A stretch of DNA of 64,000 nt, from contig JAFRSV010000002.1 of assembly GCA_017427405.1 (NCBI GenBank), positions 1 to 64,000 on the forward strand. The letters are read 5' to 3'. Both the position numbers and the translations under genes were made by a program. Under the pieces are notes generated by a model. It saw only the letters and a list, made by a program, of their open reading frames with translations. It did no database searches and had not been told where the DNA came from. The stretch comes from Alphaproteobacteria bacterium. Its GTDB lineage: Bacteria > Pseudomonadota > Alphaproteobacteria > Rs-D84. Shown here piece after piece: positions 35,453 to 43,068 of this stretch (its first letter is position 1; every line of letters begins with the position of its first letter).

Positions 35453-36181
35453 ATGTTCAATTTAACAAATAAAGTTGTTTTAATAACCGGGGCAACCGGT
35501 GGAATTGGCGGGGCGATTGCCCGTAAAATGAAAGAGGCCGGCGCGACCGTTGTTGTGTCGGGGCGTAATATCGCGAAACTAAATTCGGAATTCGATGATT
35601 CTTATGTAAAAATTCCGGCGGATTTATCGGCCGAAGGCGCGGCGGTTGAATTGGTTATGGATGCAATCGAAAAATGCGGTCGTGTGGATGTCTTAATCAA
35701 TAACGCCGGAATTACTGCGGATACATTGCTTATGCGTATGACGGATGAACAGTTTGATAATGTTATCAATACGAATTTGCGGTCTTGTTTCAAAATGTGT
35801 CGTGCGGCGATTATGCCGATGATGAAGCAACGGTTTGGTCGTATTATAAATATGGCGTCGATTATCGGTGTTATCGGTGGCGCGGGCCAGGCGAACTATG
35901 CGGCAAGTAAGGGTGGTATGATTGCGATGACAAAATCGATTGCCGCCGAAGTTGCATCACGGGGTATCACCGCAAACGCGATTGCGCCGGGATTTATCAA
36001 AACACCAATGACCGATGTTTTGTCCGAAGAATTGAAAAAGAATTATTTGGCGCAAATTCCGGCGGGACGTTTTGGCGAACCGGACGATATTGCAAATGCG
36101 TGTGTGTTCTTGGCATCCGATGAAGCGTCATATATCAATGGCCAAGTATTACATATAAACGGCGGGCTTGGGCGGTTTTAA
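35453..36181 (+). CDS. fabG: 3-oxoacyl-[ACP] reductase
   Basis: NADPH-dependent SDR of fatty acid elongation. Cofactor loop LITGATGGIGGAIARKM, NNAGITAD, the catalytic Ser in MASIIGVIGGAGQANYAASKGG with YxxxK, and the C-terminal YINGQVLHINGGLG. 242 aa. Its stop overlaps the mnmG start (TAATG). Confidence 0.96.
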   Translation: MFNLTNKVVLITGATGGIGGAIARKMKEAGATVVVSGRNIAKLNSEFDDSYVKIPADLSAEGAAVELVMDAIEKCGRVDVLINNAGITADTLLMRMTDEQFDNVINTNLRSCFKMCRAAIMPMMKQRFGRIINMASIIGVIGGAGQANYAASKGGMIAMTKSIAAEVASRGITANAIAPGFIKTPMTDVLSEELKKNYLAQIPAGRFGEPDDIANACVFLASDEASYINGQVLHINGGLGRF

Positions 36182-37824
36182 TGCAAAATTTTGATGTCAT
36201 TGTTGTTGGTGGTGGACACGCCGGAACCGAAGCGGCCGCGGCCGCGGCGCGGCGTGGTGCAAGGACACTGCTGATTACAATGCGCGAATCTGATTTGGGG
36301 GCGATGTCTTGCAATCCGTCGATTGGGGGCCCCGGCAAATCGCAAATGGTTGCGGAAATGGACGCGCTTTCGGGTGTTATGCCACGCGCCGCAGATATGG
36401 CGGGAATTCATTTTCGCACGCTTAATGCGTCACATGGTCCGGCAACGCGCGCATTGCGGGCGCAAATTGACCGTGAACTTTATCATGATGCGGTTATGAA
36501 AATTTTGCAGAATCAAAAAAATTTAACCGTGCAATTTGAAAAAGTTGAATCGATTGATTTAGAAAACAAAGTTATAAACGGCATCTATACGGCGAAATCC
36601 GTCGTATTCACAACCGGGACTTTTTTGCGTGGGGTTGTCACAATGGGCGGCGAAAAAATTCCGTCTGGACGAATTATGGACAATGGCGAACACCAATCGC
36701 CCGATACGGTGATTTCCGGCGTATTGCGCGATTTTGGTTTTGATATAATTCGACTTAAAACCGGAACGCCGGCACGAATTTATCGCGATTCTGTTGATTT
36801 TTCGGTATGCGAAGAACAATTGCCGGACACGCCGCACGATTGGTTTTCCGATGGGTGCGATGTGGACAACAACACGGCGGTATGTTTTATCACGCACACA
36901 ACACCGGAAACGCACGAAATTATTCGGCAAAATATAAAAAACGCACCGATGTATAACGGCGATATAACCGGTATCGGTCCGCGGTATTGCCCATCAATCG
37001 AAGACAAAGTTATGCGTTTTCCCGATCACGAAACACATCATGTTTTCTTGGAACCCGAAGGGCTTTCCAGTAATTTGATTTATCCGAACGGTATTTCAAC
37101 AAGTTTTGGTGCCGATATCCAAGACCAATGGATTCGCACAATTCCGGGTTTGGAAAATGCACGCTTTGCACGATATGGGTATGCGATTGAATATGATGCG
37201 ATTGATGCGCGCGCGATTGATAAACATTTGATGGCGCGGGGGCAGAGCGGGCTTTTCTTTGCGGGGCAAATTAACGGAACATCCGGGTATGAAGAAGCCG
37301 CCGCCCAAGGTTTGGTTGCGGGCGCAAATGCCGCCGCGTTTGCGCGTGTCCTGCCGACATTGGATTTGGACAGAACAAATTCGATGATTGGGGTGATGAT
37401 TGACGACATTACAACACTTGGGGTGGATGAACCGTATCGTATGTTCACATCGCGGGCGGAATATCGATTGAACCTGCGTGCGGATAATGCGATTGCGCGA
37501 ATTGGGCAAATTGGGGTCGATTTGGGTTTAATCGAATTGCCGGCTTTTTTGAACAAAATGAATAAAAAAGCCGAGGAAATTTCCGAAAATGATAAATTCT
37601 ATGCCGGGTATATTATGCGAAACAACCGGGAAATAGAATCATACAATCGCGACAAAGAAATAAAAATTCCGACCGATTTTGACTATGATAATATGCCGGG
37701 GCTGACCCGTGAACTTTGCGAAAAATTGAAACGCGTTCGCCCGGCAAATATCGCAGAATTACAAAAAATCCCCGGTATGACCCCCGCCGGAATTATGGTG
37801 GTGCTTAGAAAAATAAAGTGTTAG
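36181..37824 (+). CDS. mnmG: tRNA uridine-34 5-carboxymethylaminomethyl synthase MnmG, short C-terminal domain
   Basis: FAD enzyme that with MnmE modifies U34 of tRNAs. The FAD loop VIVVGGGHAGTEAAAAAAR, MSCNPSIGGPGKSQMVAEMDAL, GTFLRG and GYEEAAAQGLVAGANAA are conserved, as is FTSRAEYRLNLRADNA. At 547 aa it is about 80 residues shorter than E. coli MnmG (629). The missing part lies between the SRAEYR region and the final FDYDNMPGLTRELCEKLKRVRPAN block. LPAFLNKMNKKAEE there is encoded by a CCGGCTTTTTT palindrome. The last Cys and stop come from a GTTAGTG array. Confidence 0.94.
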   Translation: MQNFDVIVVGGGHAGTEAAAAAARRGARTLLITMRESDLGAMSCNPSIGGPGKSQMVAEMDALSGVMPRAADMAGIHFRTLNASHGPATRALRAQIDRELYHDAVMKILQNQKNLTVQFEKVESIDLENKVINGIYTAKSVVFTTGTFLRGVVTMGGEKIPSGRIMDNGEHQSPDTVISGVLRDFGFDIIRLKTGTPARIYRDSVDFSVCEEQLPDTPHDWFSDGCDVDNNTAVCFITHTTPETHEIIRQNIKNAPMYNGDITGIGPRYCPSIEDKVMRFPDHETHHVFLEPEGLSSNLIYPNGISTSFGADIQDQWIRTIPGLENARFARYGYAIEYDAIDARAIDKHLMARGQSGLFFAGQINGTSGYEEAAAQGLVAGANAAAFARVLPTLDLDRTNSMIGVMIDDITTLGVDEPYRMFTSRAEYRLNLRADNAIARIGQIGVDLGLIELPAFLNKMNKKAEEISENDKFYAGYIMRNNREIESYNRDKEIKIPTDFDYDNMPGLTRELCEKLKRVRPANIAELQKIPGMTPAGIMVVLRKIKC

Positions 37825-37846
37825 TGTAAGTGGTTAGTGGGTAGTG
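37816..37846. repeat. GTTAGTG array
   Basis: Tandem heptamers between the convergent mnmG and 59-aa gene, reaching to both stop codons. Confidence 0.75.
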
Positions 37847-38026
37847 CTATTCGTATTGCGACGGATTTTGAAAACGTTTGGCGAATTCGTTTATCATCAA
37901 TTGCAAAGCCGCCACAAAACTTATCGGGTCAATTTTATACTTCGGGTTTTTATCAAAGAAATTCATCAAACAACCCTGTAATGATTTTTCAGCAACTTCT
38001 TTTAACCAATCTTGTTCGCGTGACAT
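37847..38026 (-). CDS. Small protein (59 aa) downstream of leader RNA E
   Basis: MSREQDWLKEVAEKSLQGC start with an AAGAGG site. The core, LMNFFDKNPKYKIDPISFVAAL, is homologous to that of the 51-aa protein at 16187 (shared F-[FY]-x-K-[HN]-P-x-Y-[KR]-[IM]-x4-F-V). Both are soluble, probably helical, and both lie behind a structured RNA ending in a terminator. Function unknown. Confidence 0.75.
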   Translation of the reverse strand: MSREQDWLKEVAEKSLQGCLMNFFDKNPKYKIDPISFVAALQLMINEFAKRFQNPSQYE

Positions 38027-38046
38027 TTTTACCTCTTTTTTTTATT

Positions 38047-38226
38047 AAAAAACCATCTTTTCCCAAGAAAAAGATGGCAGGAGGTAACAACTACCGTAGA
38101 TGAATAGTCCGACTTATTGATTATTCAGTCGGCCTCCTGCACACAGCAGAAGGCACATTTAACGTCTGTGATGACGCATCTACGGGGCTTGTTAAACCAC
38201 CATCATAGTATGACGATTGCCATACG
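38047..38226 (-). ncRNA. Structured leader RNA E, pseudoknotted
   Basis: On the minus strand: 5' hairpin GTATG/CATAC. P1 pairs TAACAA (38094-38089) with TTGTTA (38090-38085). Helix a pairs CCGTAGATG (38185-38177) with CATCTACGG (38102-38094). CCTTCTGC (38153-38146) can pair with GCAGGAGG (38140-38133) with one mismatch, or GCAGGAGG can pair with CCTCCTGC (38084-38077), giving a pseudoknot with helix a. Hairpin CCGACT-loop-AGTCGG holds the loop GAATAATCAATAAG. Terminator CCATCTTTT/AAAAGATGG plus T run at 38077-38047, 21 bases before the ATG. The core helices keep pairing with sequences unlike those of RNA A. Confidence 0.8.
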
Positions 38227-38231
38227 ATTTT

Positions 38232-38259
38232 ATTATATATGTAAAAAAGCAACTTGCAA
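38232..38259 (-). promoter_or_regulatory. Sigma-70 promoter of leader RNA E
   Basis: TTGCAA, 16 bases, TATAAT, nearly the same sequence as the promoter of RNA A. Confidence 0.75.
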
Positions 38260-38277
38260 GATTATTTATCATTGCAA

Positions 38278-38844
38278 TCACAAATTTTTGCAAGAGGACA
38301 GGAAGGACAGGTTGCTAACTGTCCTGATGCTAAATTCACAACCGCAATAATTTTGACGATAGAAATCTGATTCGCGGTTGATTTGCACACGCAAATTCTC
38401 GTCCCATTTTATGGGCAAATATTCTGTATCGCCGGGCGCGGATTCGGCCGCCGTATCAACCTGATGCTGGTCTTTGTGGCGCGACACACCAAACACAGAC
38501 GCCACCGCATCATATCCGTTTTCGCGTGCAAATTTTTTGGCATATTCAAACCGGTATGCAAAGCAAACACTGCATCGATTGCCACGCTCGGGTTCGGCCT
38601 CTAGCCCACGCACCGCCGCATGCCACGCATCATGATTGTATTCGCCAATTGCGTATTTCACACCCAATTTTTCACAGTATTTAACTTGCTCGTTCATGCG
38701 CCGTGTATATTCAGATTCCGGCCAAATGTTCGGATTAAAAAACAGAACAATAAAATCATCCACACCCGCAATTTCACCAGATGCCAATTGCTTTATCGCG
38801 CCCGCGCTGCACGGCGCACAACAAGACACAAGAACAAGTTTCAT
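38278..38844 (-). CDS. queH: Epoxyqueuosine reductase QueH
   Basis: The last step of queuosine synthesis in tRNA. MKLVLVSCCAPCSAGAI carries the CC-x-x-C motif; FFNPNIWPESEYTRRMNEQVKYCEKLG, NRCSVCFAYRFEYAKKFA, the SVFGVSRHKDQHQ segment and YCGCEFS complete the conserved Cys set for the 4Fe-4S and metal sites. 188 aa. It replaces QueG, which is unrelated. Confidence 0.93.
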   Translation of the reverse strand: MKLVLVSCCAPCSAGAIKQLASGEIAGVDDFIVLFFNPNIWPESEYTRRMNEQVKYCEKLGVKYAIGEYNHDAWHAAVRGLEAEPERGNRCSVCFAYRFEYAKKFARENGYDAVASVFGVSRHKDQHQVDTAAESAPGDTEYLPIKWDENLRVQINRESDFYRQNYCGCEFSIRTVSNLSFLSSCKNL

Positions 38845-38850
38845 TTGTTT

Positions 38851-39366
38851 TTATCGTGCATTTTCTATTTTCTTATTGAACAATTCAACCAAACCGACTG
38901 GTGGTTTACCCGTCTTAATCGGCAAAAATAGCATAATCGGCGGTGTACCTGTTTTAACCAGCAAAATTTGATTCAGTGTTTTTCTTTCTACAAAAGTATC
39001 TGCATCAGTTAAATAATGCCAACGAACAAAAATGTGTCCCGGAATACCGTCCAACATAACCGGTTTATTTTCTGTTTTTTTCAAATCAAAATTAAATGTA
39101 TTTTTATATTGGTCTTTCAAAAAGGCATCAATATCGTTCGGATAAATCAACCTGTCACCAACCAAAATTTTATATTTATCTGTCACATTTTTATCAATAA
39201 CGCGTTCAATTACAATTGTGTATGGTATACTCATATGCAATGGATATCTGCGCGTATATTCCGCCAAATCTTCAATTGACGAAATTTGTTTAACCGGACC
39301 GTTATGACACTGTGTGCATGGACCCGTAAGACGCAAATCAAAACTAACAATCTGTTCCAAATTCAT
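38851..39366 (-). CDS. Hypothetical protein, tandem paralogue 1
   Basis: A 171-residue soluble protein starting MNLEQIVSFDLRLTGPCTQCHN. It is a paralogue of the next gene upstream: both share SYTLQLER/PYTIVIER, VADKLMYLGDLQAY/VGDRLIYPNDIDAF and the end LNQI..KT..PP..LVELLNK. The C-terminal KTG-PP unit occurs twice here (KTGTPPIMLF and KTGKPPVGLVEL). Family unknown. Confidence 0.75.
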   Translation of the reverse strand: MNLEQIVSFDLRLTGPCTQCHNGPVKQISSIEDLAEYTRRYPLHMSIPYTIVIERVIDKNVTDKYKILVGDRLIYPNDIDAFLKDQYKNTFNFDLKKTENKPVMLDGIPGHIFVRWHYLTDADTFVERKTLNQILLVKTGTPPIMLFLPIKTGKPPVGLVELFNKKIENAR

Positions 39367-39912
39367 TTAGTGTACCTTTTCTGTTTGTTTATTTAACAAT
39401 TCAACTAATTCAACTGGCGGTTTATTTGTTTTTGCCGGCCAAATTTGGTTCAGGTTTTTATCAACAACGATATCTTCTTGGGTAATTGGTCGACAACTAA
39501 GCGGTCTTTTTGCAACCGGCGCATCCGGCAAGAAAGAACCGTTATGTTCGTGTCCGGTAAAGAAAATAGGTTTGTCCAAACTAAATTGTGCAAAATTTTT
39601 AAAATTTACATCCTGACATTCCTTCCCCACGGCATTCTTTTTTACATAAGCTTGCAAATCACCAAGATACATTAATTTATCGGCAACAACGAATGTGAAA
39701 TCGTCTGTTTTTATAACTTGCCCGGGGTAATTATTGTCGGCAACAACGCGTACAGTACGTTCCAATTGCAGGGTATATGAAACCTTCCGCCCAAGCCCCT
39801 GACAGGATATATAATTTTTCAAATCGTCAATGTTATTTATACTTCCGCTTTGTCCATAATTCTCTGGTTCAACATACTTAACATTAAAATACACATATGT
39901 TTTAATTTCCAT
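39367..39912 (-). CDS. Hypothetical protein, tandem paralogue 2
   Basis: A 181-residue protein (MEIKTYVYFNVKYVEPENYG start). See the paralogue at 38851 for the shared blocks; only one KT-KPP unit is present. It directly adjoins that gene and follows metG by a few bases, so it could be co-transcribed. No signal or TM; function unknown. Confidence 0.75.
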   Translation of the reverse strand: MEIKTYVYFNVKYVEPENYGQSGSINNIDDLKNYISCQGLGRKVSYTLQLERTVRVVADNNYPGQVIKTDDFTFVVADKLMYLGDLQAYVKKNAVGKECQDVNFKNFAQFSLDKPIFFTGHEHNGSFLPDAPVAKRPLSCRPITQEDIVVDKNLNQIWPAKTNKPPVELVELLNKQTEKVH

Positions 39913-39916
39913 TTTC

Positions 39917-41542
39917 TTACTCCTTGTTTGTTTCTAACTCAATCCGACTAAACAAATTTTCCGGCACGGTGAATTTTTCGCCCGCACCGATGCGATGTTC
40001 ATACTGCGTTGGCCAAGACAAATCATGCGTGGTTTCAAATATATTTTGAATCTTTGCCGCCGCATCCGGAATAACCGGTGCCGACACACGCGCAAACAAA
40101 TCAATCAACCCAAAACATTCATTTAACACCGTTGCCGCGCCCGCCATATCACCGTTCTTAACCAATGTCCATGGTTCTTTCGCGGTCATATATTCGTTCG
40201 CAATCCCATAAATATCACGCAGCGCAACAATAGATTTCCGAAATTCACACGTGTCGAGAGCATTTGTCAGTTCGGTAATCTTTGCATTGATTTTGTCCGC
40301 CAATTTCGCATCCGCCACGCCCGCCGCCGGCACAGTATCACCAAAATTCTTGTTTGATAATTTGCACACGCGTGACACAAAGTTGCCAAGCAAACCGTTC
40401 AAATCTTTATTCACAATTTCCGCAAACCGCGTCATTGTGAAATCTGTATCGTCGGTTTCCGGTGCGGACGCCAACAACGCATACCGCCAACAATCACTTG
40501 GTGCGATTGATAATGCCGCATCAAGGAAAATTCCGTTGCCCGTGGACTTTGAAATTTTCGCACCGTTAAAGTTCAAAAAGTTTTGCCCCTTTAACACATC
40601 GACGGTTTTCCAATTATCGTTCATCGCCAATTCTTGGGCCGGAAAAAACACCGAATGAAAAGACACATTATCTTTTGCCATAAATTGCGTATAGTGGCAT
40701 TCGGGGTTTTTCCACCACGATGCCCAATCCAGGGTCGCAATTTGCGAAATTGAAACATAACCCCACGGCGCATCAAACCAAACATAGAAAACTTTATTTT
40801 CATATCCCGCCTTGTTCACCGGAATTCCCCATTTCAAATCGCGCGTAATCGGATTGTCGTGCAACCCTTCGTCCAGCCATTTATTTGCGATAGTAATCGC
40901 GGTTTTTGGCCAACCGACACGCGAATTTATCCACGCACGCAATTTATCTTGCATTTTGCTAAGTTTGAAATACAAATGTTTTGTTTCGCGCATTTCAACC
41001 GGGGATAATGGGTCAATCGCACTGTGCGGGTTTATCAAATCCGCCGGGTCAAGGGAAGCGCCACACTTTTCACATTCATTTCCATACGCGCGTTCATAAC
41101 CACAATGTGGACACGTGCCAACAACATAACGGTCCGCCAAGAATTTTTTTTCGTTTATTGAATACGGTTGCATTGATGCTTTTTCTTCTATCATTCCTTG
41201 CGATTCCAACCGATTGAATAATTCGTGAATAAGTTTTTCATGTTGGGGGGTATGTGTTCGACCGTATAAATCAAATGACAAATTAAAATCACGCACCGCC
41301 GCCAAATGATTTGCGCGATATTTTTCAACATAATCTTCGACCGACATATTTTCGCGCGCCGCGCCAATTTCACTTGTTGTGCCGTGTTCGTCCGAACCAC
41401 CGATATACAAAACATCGCGCCCCATCGCGCGACAAAAACGCGCATACACATCAGATGGCAATAAACATCCAATCAAATGCCCAATGTGCAGGTTGTTATT
41501 CACATACGGTAATGCCGAAGTAATAAGATATTTTTTGCCCAT
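39917..41542 (-). CDS. metG: Methionyl-tRNA synthetase
   Basis: Class I synthetase. ITSALPYVNNNLHIGHLIG carries HIGH; the zinc knuckle is CPHCGYERAYGNECEKCG; the KMSKS loop reads GAKISKSTGNGI. 541 aa, without the C-terminal tRNA-binding (EMAP) domain found in E. coli. AAAAAGGAAAA precedes the ATG at 41542. A leader with mutually exclusive hairpins lies upstream. Confidence 0.96.
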   Translation of the reverse strand: MGKKYLITSALPYVNNNLHIGHLIGCLLPSDVYARFCRAMGRDVLYIGGSDEHGTTSEIGAARENMSVEDYVEKYRANHLAAVRDFNLSFDLYGRTHTPQHEKLIHELFNRLESQGMIEEKASMQPYSINEKKFLADRYVVGTCPHCGYERAYGNECEKCGASLDPADLINPHSAIDPLSPVEMRETKHLYFKLSKMQDKLRAWINSRVGWPKTAITIANKWLDEGLHDNPITRDLKWGIPVNKAGYENKVFYVWFDAPWGYVSISQIATLDWASWWKNPECHYTQFMAKDNVSFHSVFFPAQELAMNDNWKTVDVLKGQNFLNFNGAKISKSTGNGIFLDAALSIAPSDCWRYALLASAPETDDTDFTMTRFAEIVNKDLNGLLGNFVSRVCKLSNKNFGDTVPAAGVADAKLADKINAKITELTNALDTCEFRKSIVALRDIYGIANEYMTAKEPWTLVKNGDMAGAATVLNECFGLIDLFARVSAPVIPDAAAKIQNIFETTHDLSWPTQYEHRIGAGEKFTVPENLFSRIELETNKE

Positions 41543-41560
41543 TGTTATTTTCCTTTTTAT

Positions 41561-41621
41561 AAAAAATGACGCCAAACGGGGCGTCCATCCGAATCCCGTT
41601 TATGTTTTTTCTAAAATTATA
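41561..41621 (-). promoter_or_regulatory. metG leader with alternative hairpins and terminator
   Basis: On the minus strand TATAAT (41621-41616) precedes AAACGGG (41601-41595), which can pair with CCCGTTT (41580-41574). That pairing excludes the terminator stem GACGCC/GGCGTC (41585-41568) followed by ATTTTTT. The terminator could belong to tRNA-Val upstream or could attenuate metG. Confidence 0.5.
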
Positions 41622-41654
41622 TTTGCATTCGTTTCATTTTGTTTATCTGGAATC

Positions 41655-41730
41655 TTGTCCGCCTTCGCCAAGGCTACGGCGAGACACTGAATTTTTTTAA
41701 TCGTGCGCTTTGCGCGCGATAACAAAAATT
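41655..41730. repeat. CCGTCTTCG repeat copy 3 and TCGTGCGC hairpin
   Basis: TCCGCCTTCGCC...GGCTACGGCGAGACACTGAATTTT, then ATCGTGCGC/GCGCGCGAT, just 3' of tRNA-Val. The second part recurs 3' of tRNA-Thr (46981-47002). Confidence 0.6.
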
Positions 41731-41732
41731 CG

Positions 41733-41809
41733 TGGTGGGTGGTATTGGACTCGAACCAACGACCTTTACGATGTCAACGTAACGCTCTAACCAACTGAGC
41801 TAACCACCC
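41733..41809 (-). tRNA. tRNA-Val (GAC)
   Basis: A 77-base tRNA with encoded CCA, acceptor GGGTGGT/ACCACCC, anticodon stem TTACG/CGTAA and loop TTGACAT (GAC), T-arm GTTGG-TTCGAGT-CCAAT. Confidence 0.95.
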
Positions 41810-41879
41810 GAACGACACGCATTATAACAAAGAAAATCCCGATTGCAAGAATTTAGTGTTGGTGTGTGCAAATCGTGCG

Positions 41880-42605
41880 TTAACAATGTTGTTTATTACA
41901 ATCGCAGAGTTTTGCAAGGGGACAGGTTGCACATTTTGGGCGCAGGGCGGTGCAGGTGTATCGCCCAAACAGCACCATCACATGATTGGTTATCGCGTGA
42001 TATTTTTTTGGAATTTTCTTTAACAGTTCAATTTCAACCTTTTCGGGCGTGTTTGCGGAATCCGGCACCCAACCATAACGATGCGAAAGACGGAAAACAT
42101 GCGTATCAACCCCGATATTCGGCGCGCCCCACAAAACATTTGTGATAACATTTGCGGTCTTTTGCCCGATGCCCGGCAATTTTACAAGTTCCGCGCGGTC
42201 GTGATATTTCTGTGGAAATTTCCAATCACCATTACCCCACCGCGTCCCGCGGTCCCCCCCTTCGCAACTACCCCGCCGGGTGTTACCCGGCACCCCTTCA
42301 CAAGTGAAGGGGAACTTTTGCAGTTGTTCAGATAGCGCGATGATATTTTTTGCCTTGTTATTAAAAAACGAAATAACCCGAATATGTTTTTTTAATCCGT
42401 CAATTCCCAATTCCAACATTTTTTGCGGTGTTGGGGCCACGCGGAATAGGGCGGGCGTGACCTCGTTCACCTTTTTATCGGTTGCCTGGGCCGACAAAAT
42501 CACCGCAACCGCAAATGTGAATTCGTTTACCGAATACAATTCCGAACGAATTTCCATATTCAGATTTTTCGGAACAATTTCGAAAAAATCCCGCGGTGTT
42601 ATCAT
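41880..42605 (-). CDS. nth: Endonuclease III with a repeat-encoded insertion
   Basis: DNA glycosylase/AP lyase for oxidised pyrimidines. SAQATDKKVNEVTPALF, the HhH motif LVKLPGIGQKTANVI (catalytic Lys), GVDTHVFRLSHR (catalytic Asp) and the 4Fe-4S motif CTALRPKCATCPLAKLC are intact. Between NIIALSEQLQK and FPQKYHDRAELV lie 32 extra residues (FPFTCEGVPGNTRRGSCEGG...GNGDWK) encoded by a dispersed palindromic repeat without stop or frameshift. The start is set at 42605, overlapping the upstream gene region; a longer frame to 42680 exists. Confidence 0.92.
   Translation of the reverse strand: MITPRDFFEIVPKNLNMEIRSELYSVNEFTFAVAVILSAQATDKKVNEVTPALFRVAPTPQKMLELGIDGLKKHIRVISFFNNKAKNIIALSEQLQKFPFTCEGVPGNTRRGSCEGGDRGTRWGNGDWKFPQKYHDRAELVKLPGIGQKTANVITNVLWGAPNIGVDTHVFRLSHRYGWVPDSANTPEKVEIELLKKIPKKYHAITNHVMVLFGRYTCTALRPKCATCPLAKLCDCNKQHC
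42219..42314. repeat. Palindromic repeat inserted in frame in nth
   Basis: 96 bases (32 codons). Part of it, 42267-42313, matches the intergenic repeat at 10322-10368 at 42 of 47 positions. The ends carry similar AAGTTCC and AAATTTCC, which may be remnants of a target duplication. Confidence 0.8.
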
Positions 42606-42606
42606 T

Positions 42607-43065
42607 TTATTCGGCGCAAATTTCCGCACATTTTTTGTTGCAATTTGTTTCGGCCATATCCGGTTCGGACGAATATTCATACACCATCTTTTTTTCGAAT
42701 CTTTCGCCGCCTGTTTCGCACACGCATGTTATTTCATTTGTAGCGTGGTACCGGTCAACCGATTGCCCGTCGTCCAAATCACGCGCCCAAATCTTTGATT
42801 TGAAACGCGAAGAACATCCGGTAAAATTGCCGTGCGCGATTTCTTTATCATCGTTTTTTTCTTCGGTCACATTATCATCGGATGGGACATCGATAAAGAA
42901 ATCTTCTGAATCCACCCGTTCATTTGATTCGTTTGATTCGTAAAATTCCACCGGTTCGATATCATAAGAAATTTCTAGGTCAACCGGCATACGAAAACAC
43001 GACCACATTGCACACAGAAATGTTATAACAACACAACCATAAAACAAAAATTTATTTTCTTTCAT
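42607..43065 (-). CDS. Exported hypothetical protein
   Basis: A 152-residue protein with an N-terminal hydrophobic segment (FLFYGCVVITFLCAMWSC), either signal peptide, lipoprotein signal or anchor. An acidic, low-complexity stretch (YESNESNERVDSEDFFIDVPSDDNVTEEKNDD) follows, then a Cys-containing C-terminal part (CVCETGGERFEKK, CNKKCAEICAE). No family recognised. Its stop lies one base from the nth start; ileS lies 3 bases upstream, so the three are probably co-transcribed. Confidence 0.75.
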   Translation of the reverse strand: MKENKFLFYGCVVITFLCAMWSCFRMPVDLEISYDIEPVEFYESNESNERVDSEDFFIDVPSDDNVTEEKNDDKEIAHGNFTGCSSRFKSKIWARDLDDGQSVDRYHATNEITCVCETGGERFEKKMVYEYSSEPDMAETNCNKKCAEICAE

Positions 43066-43068
43066 TTT

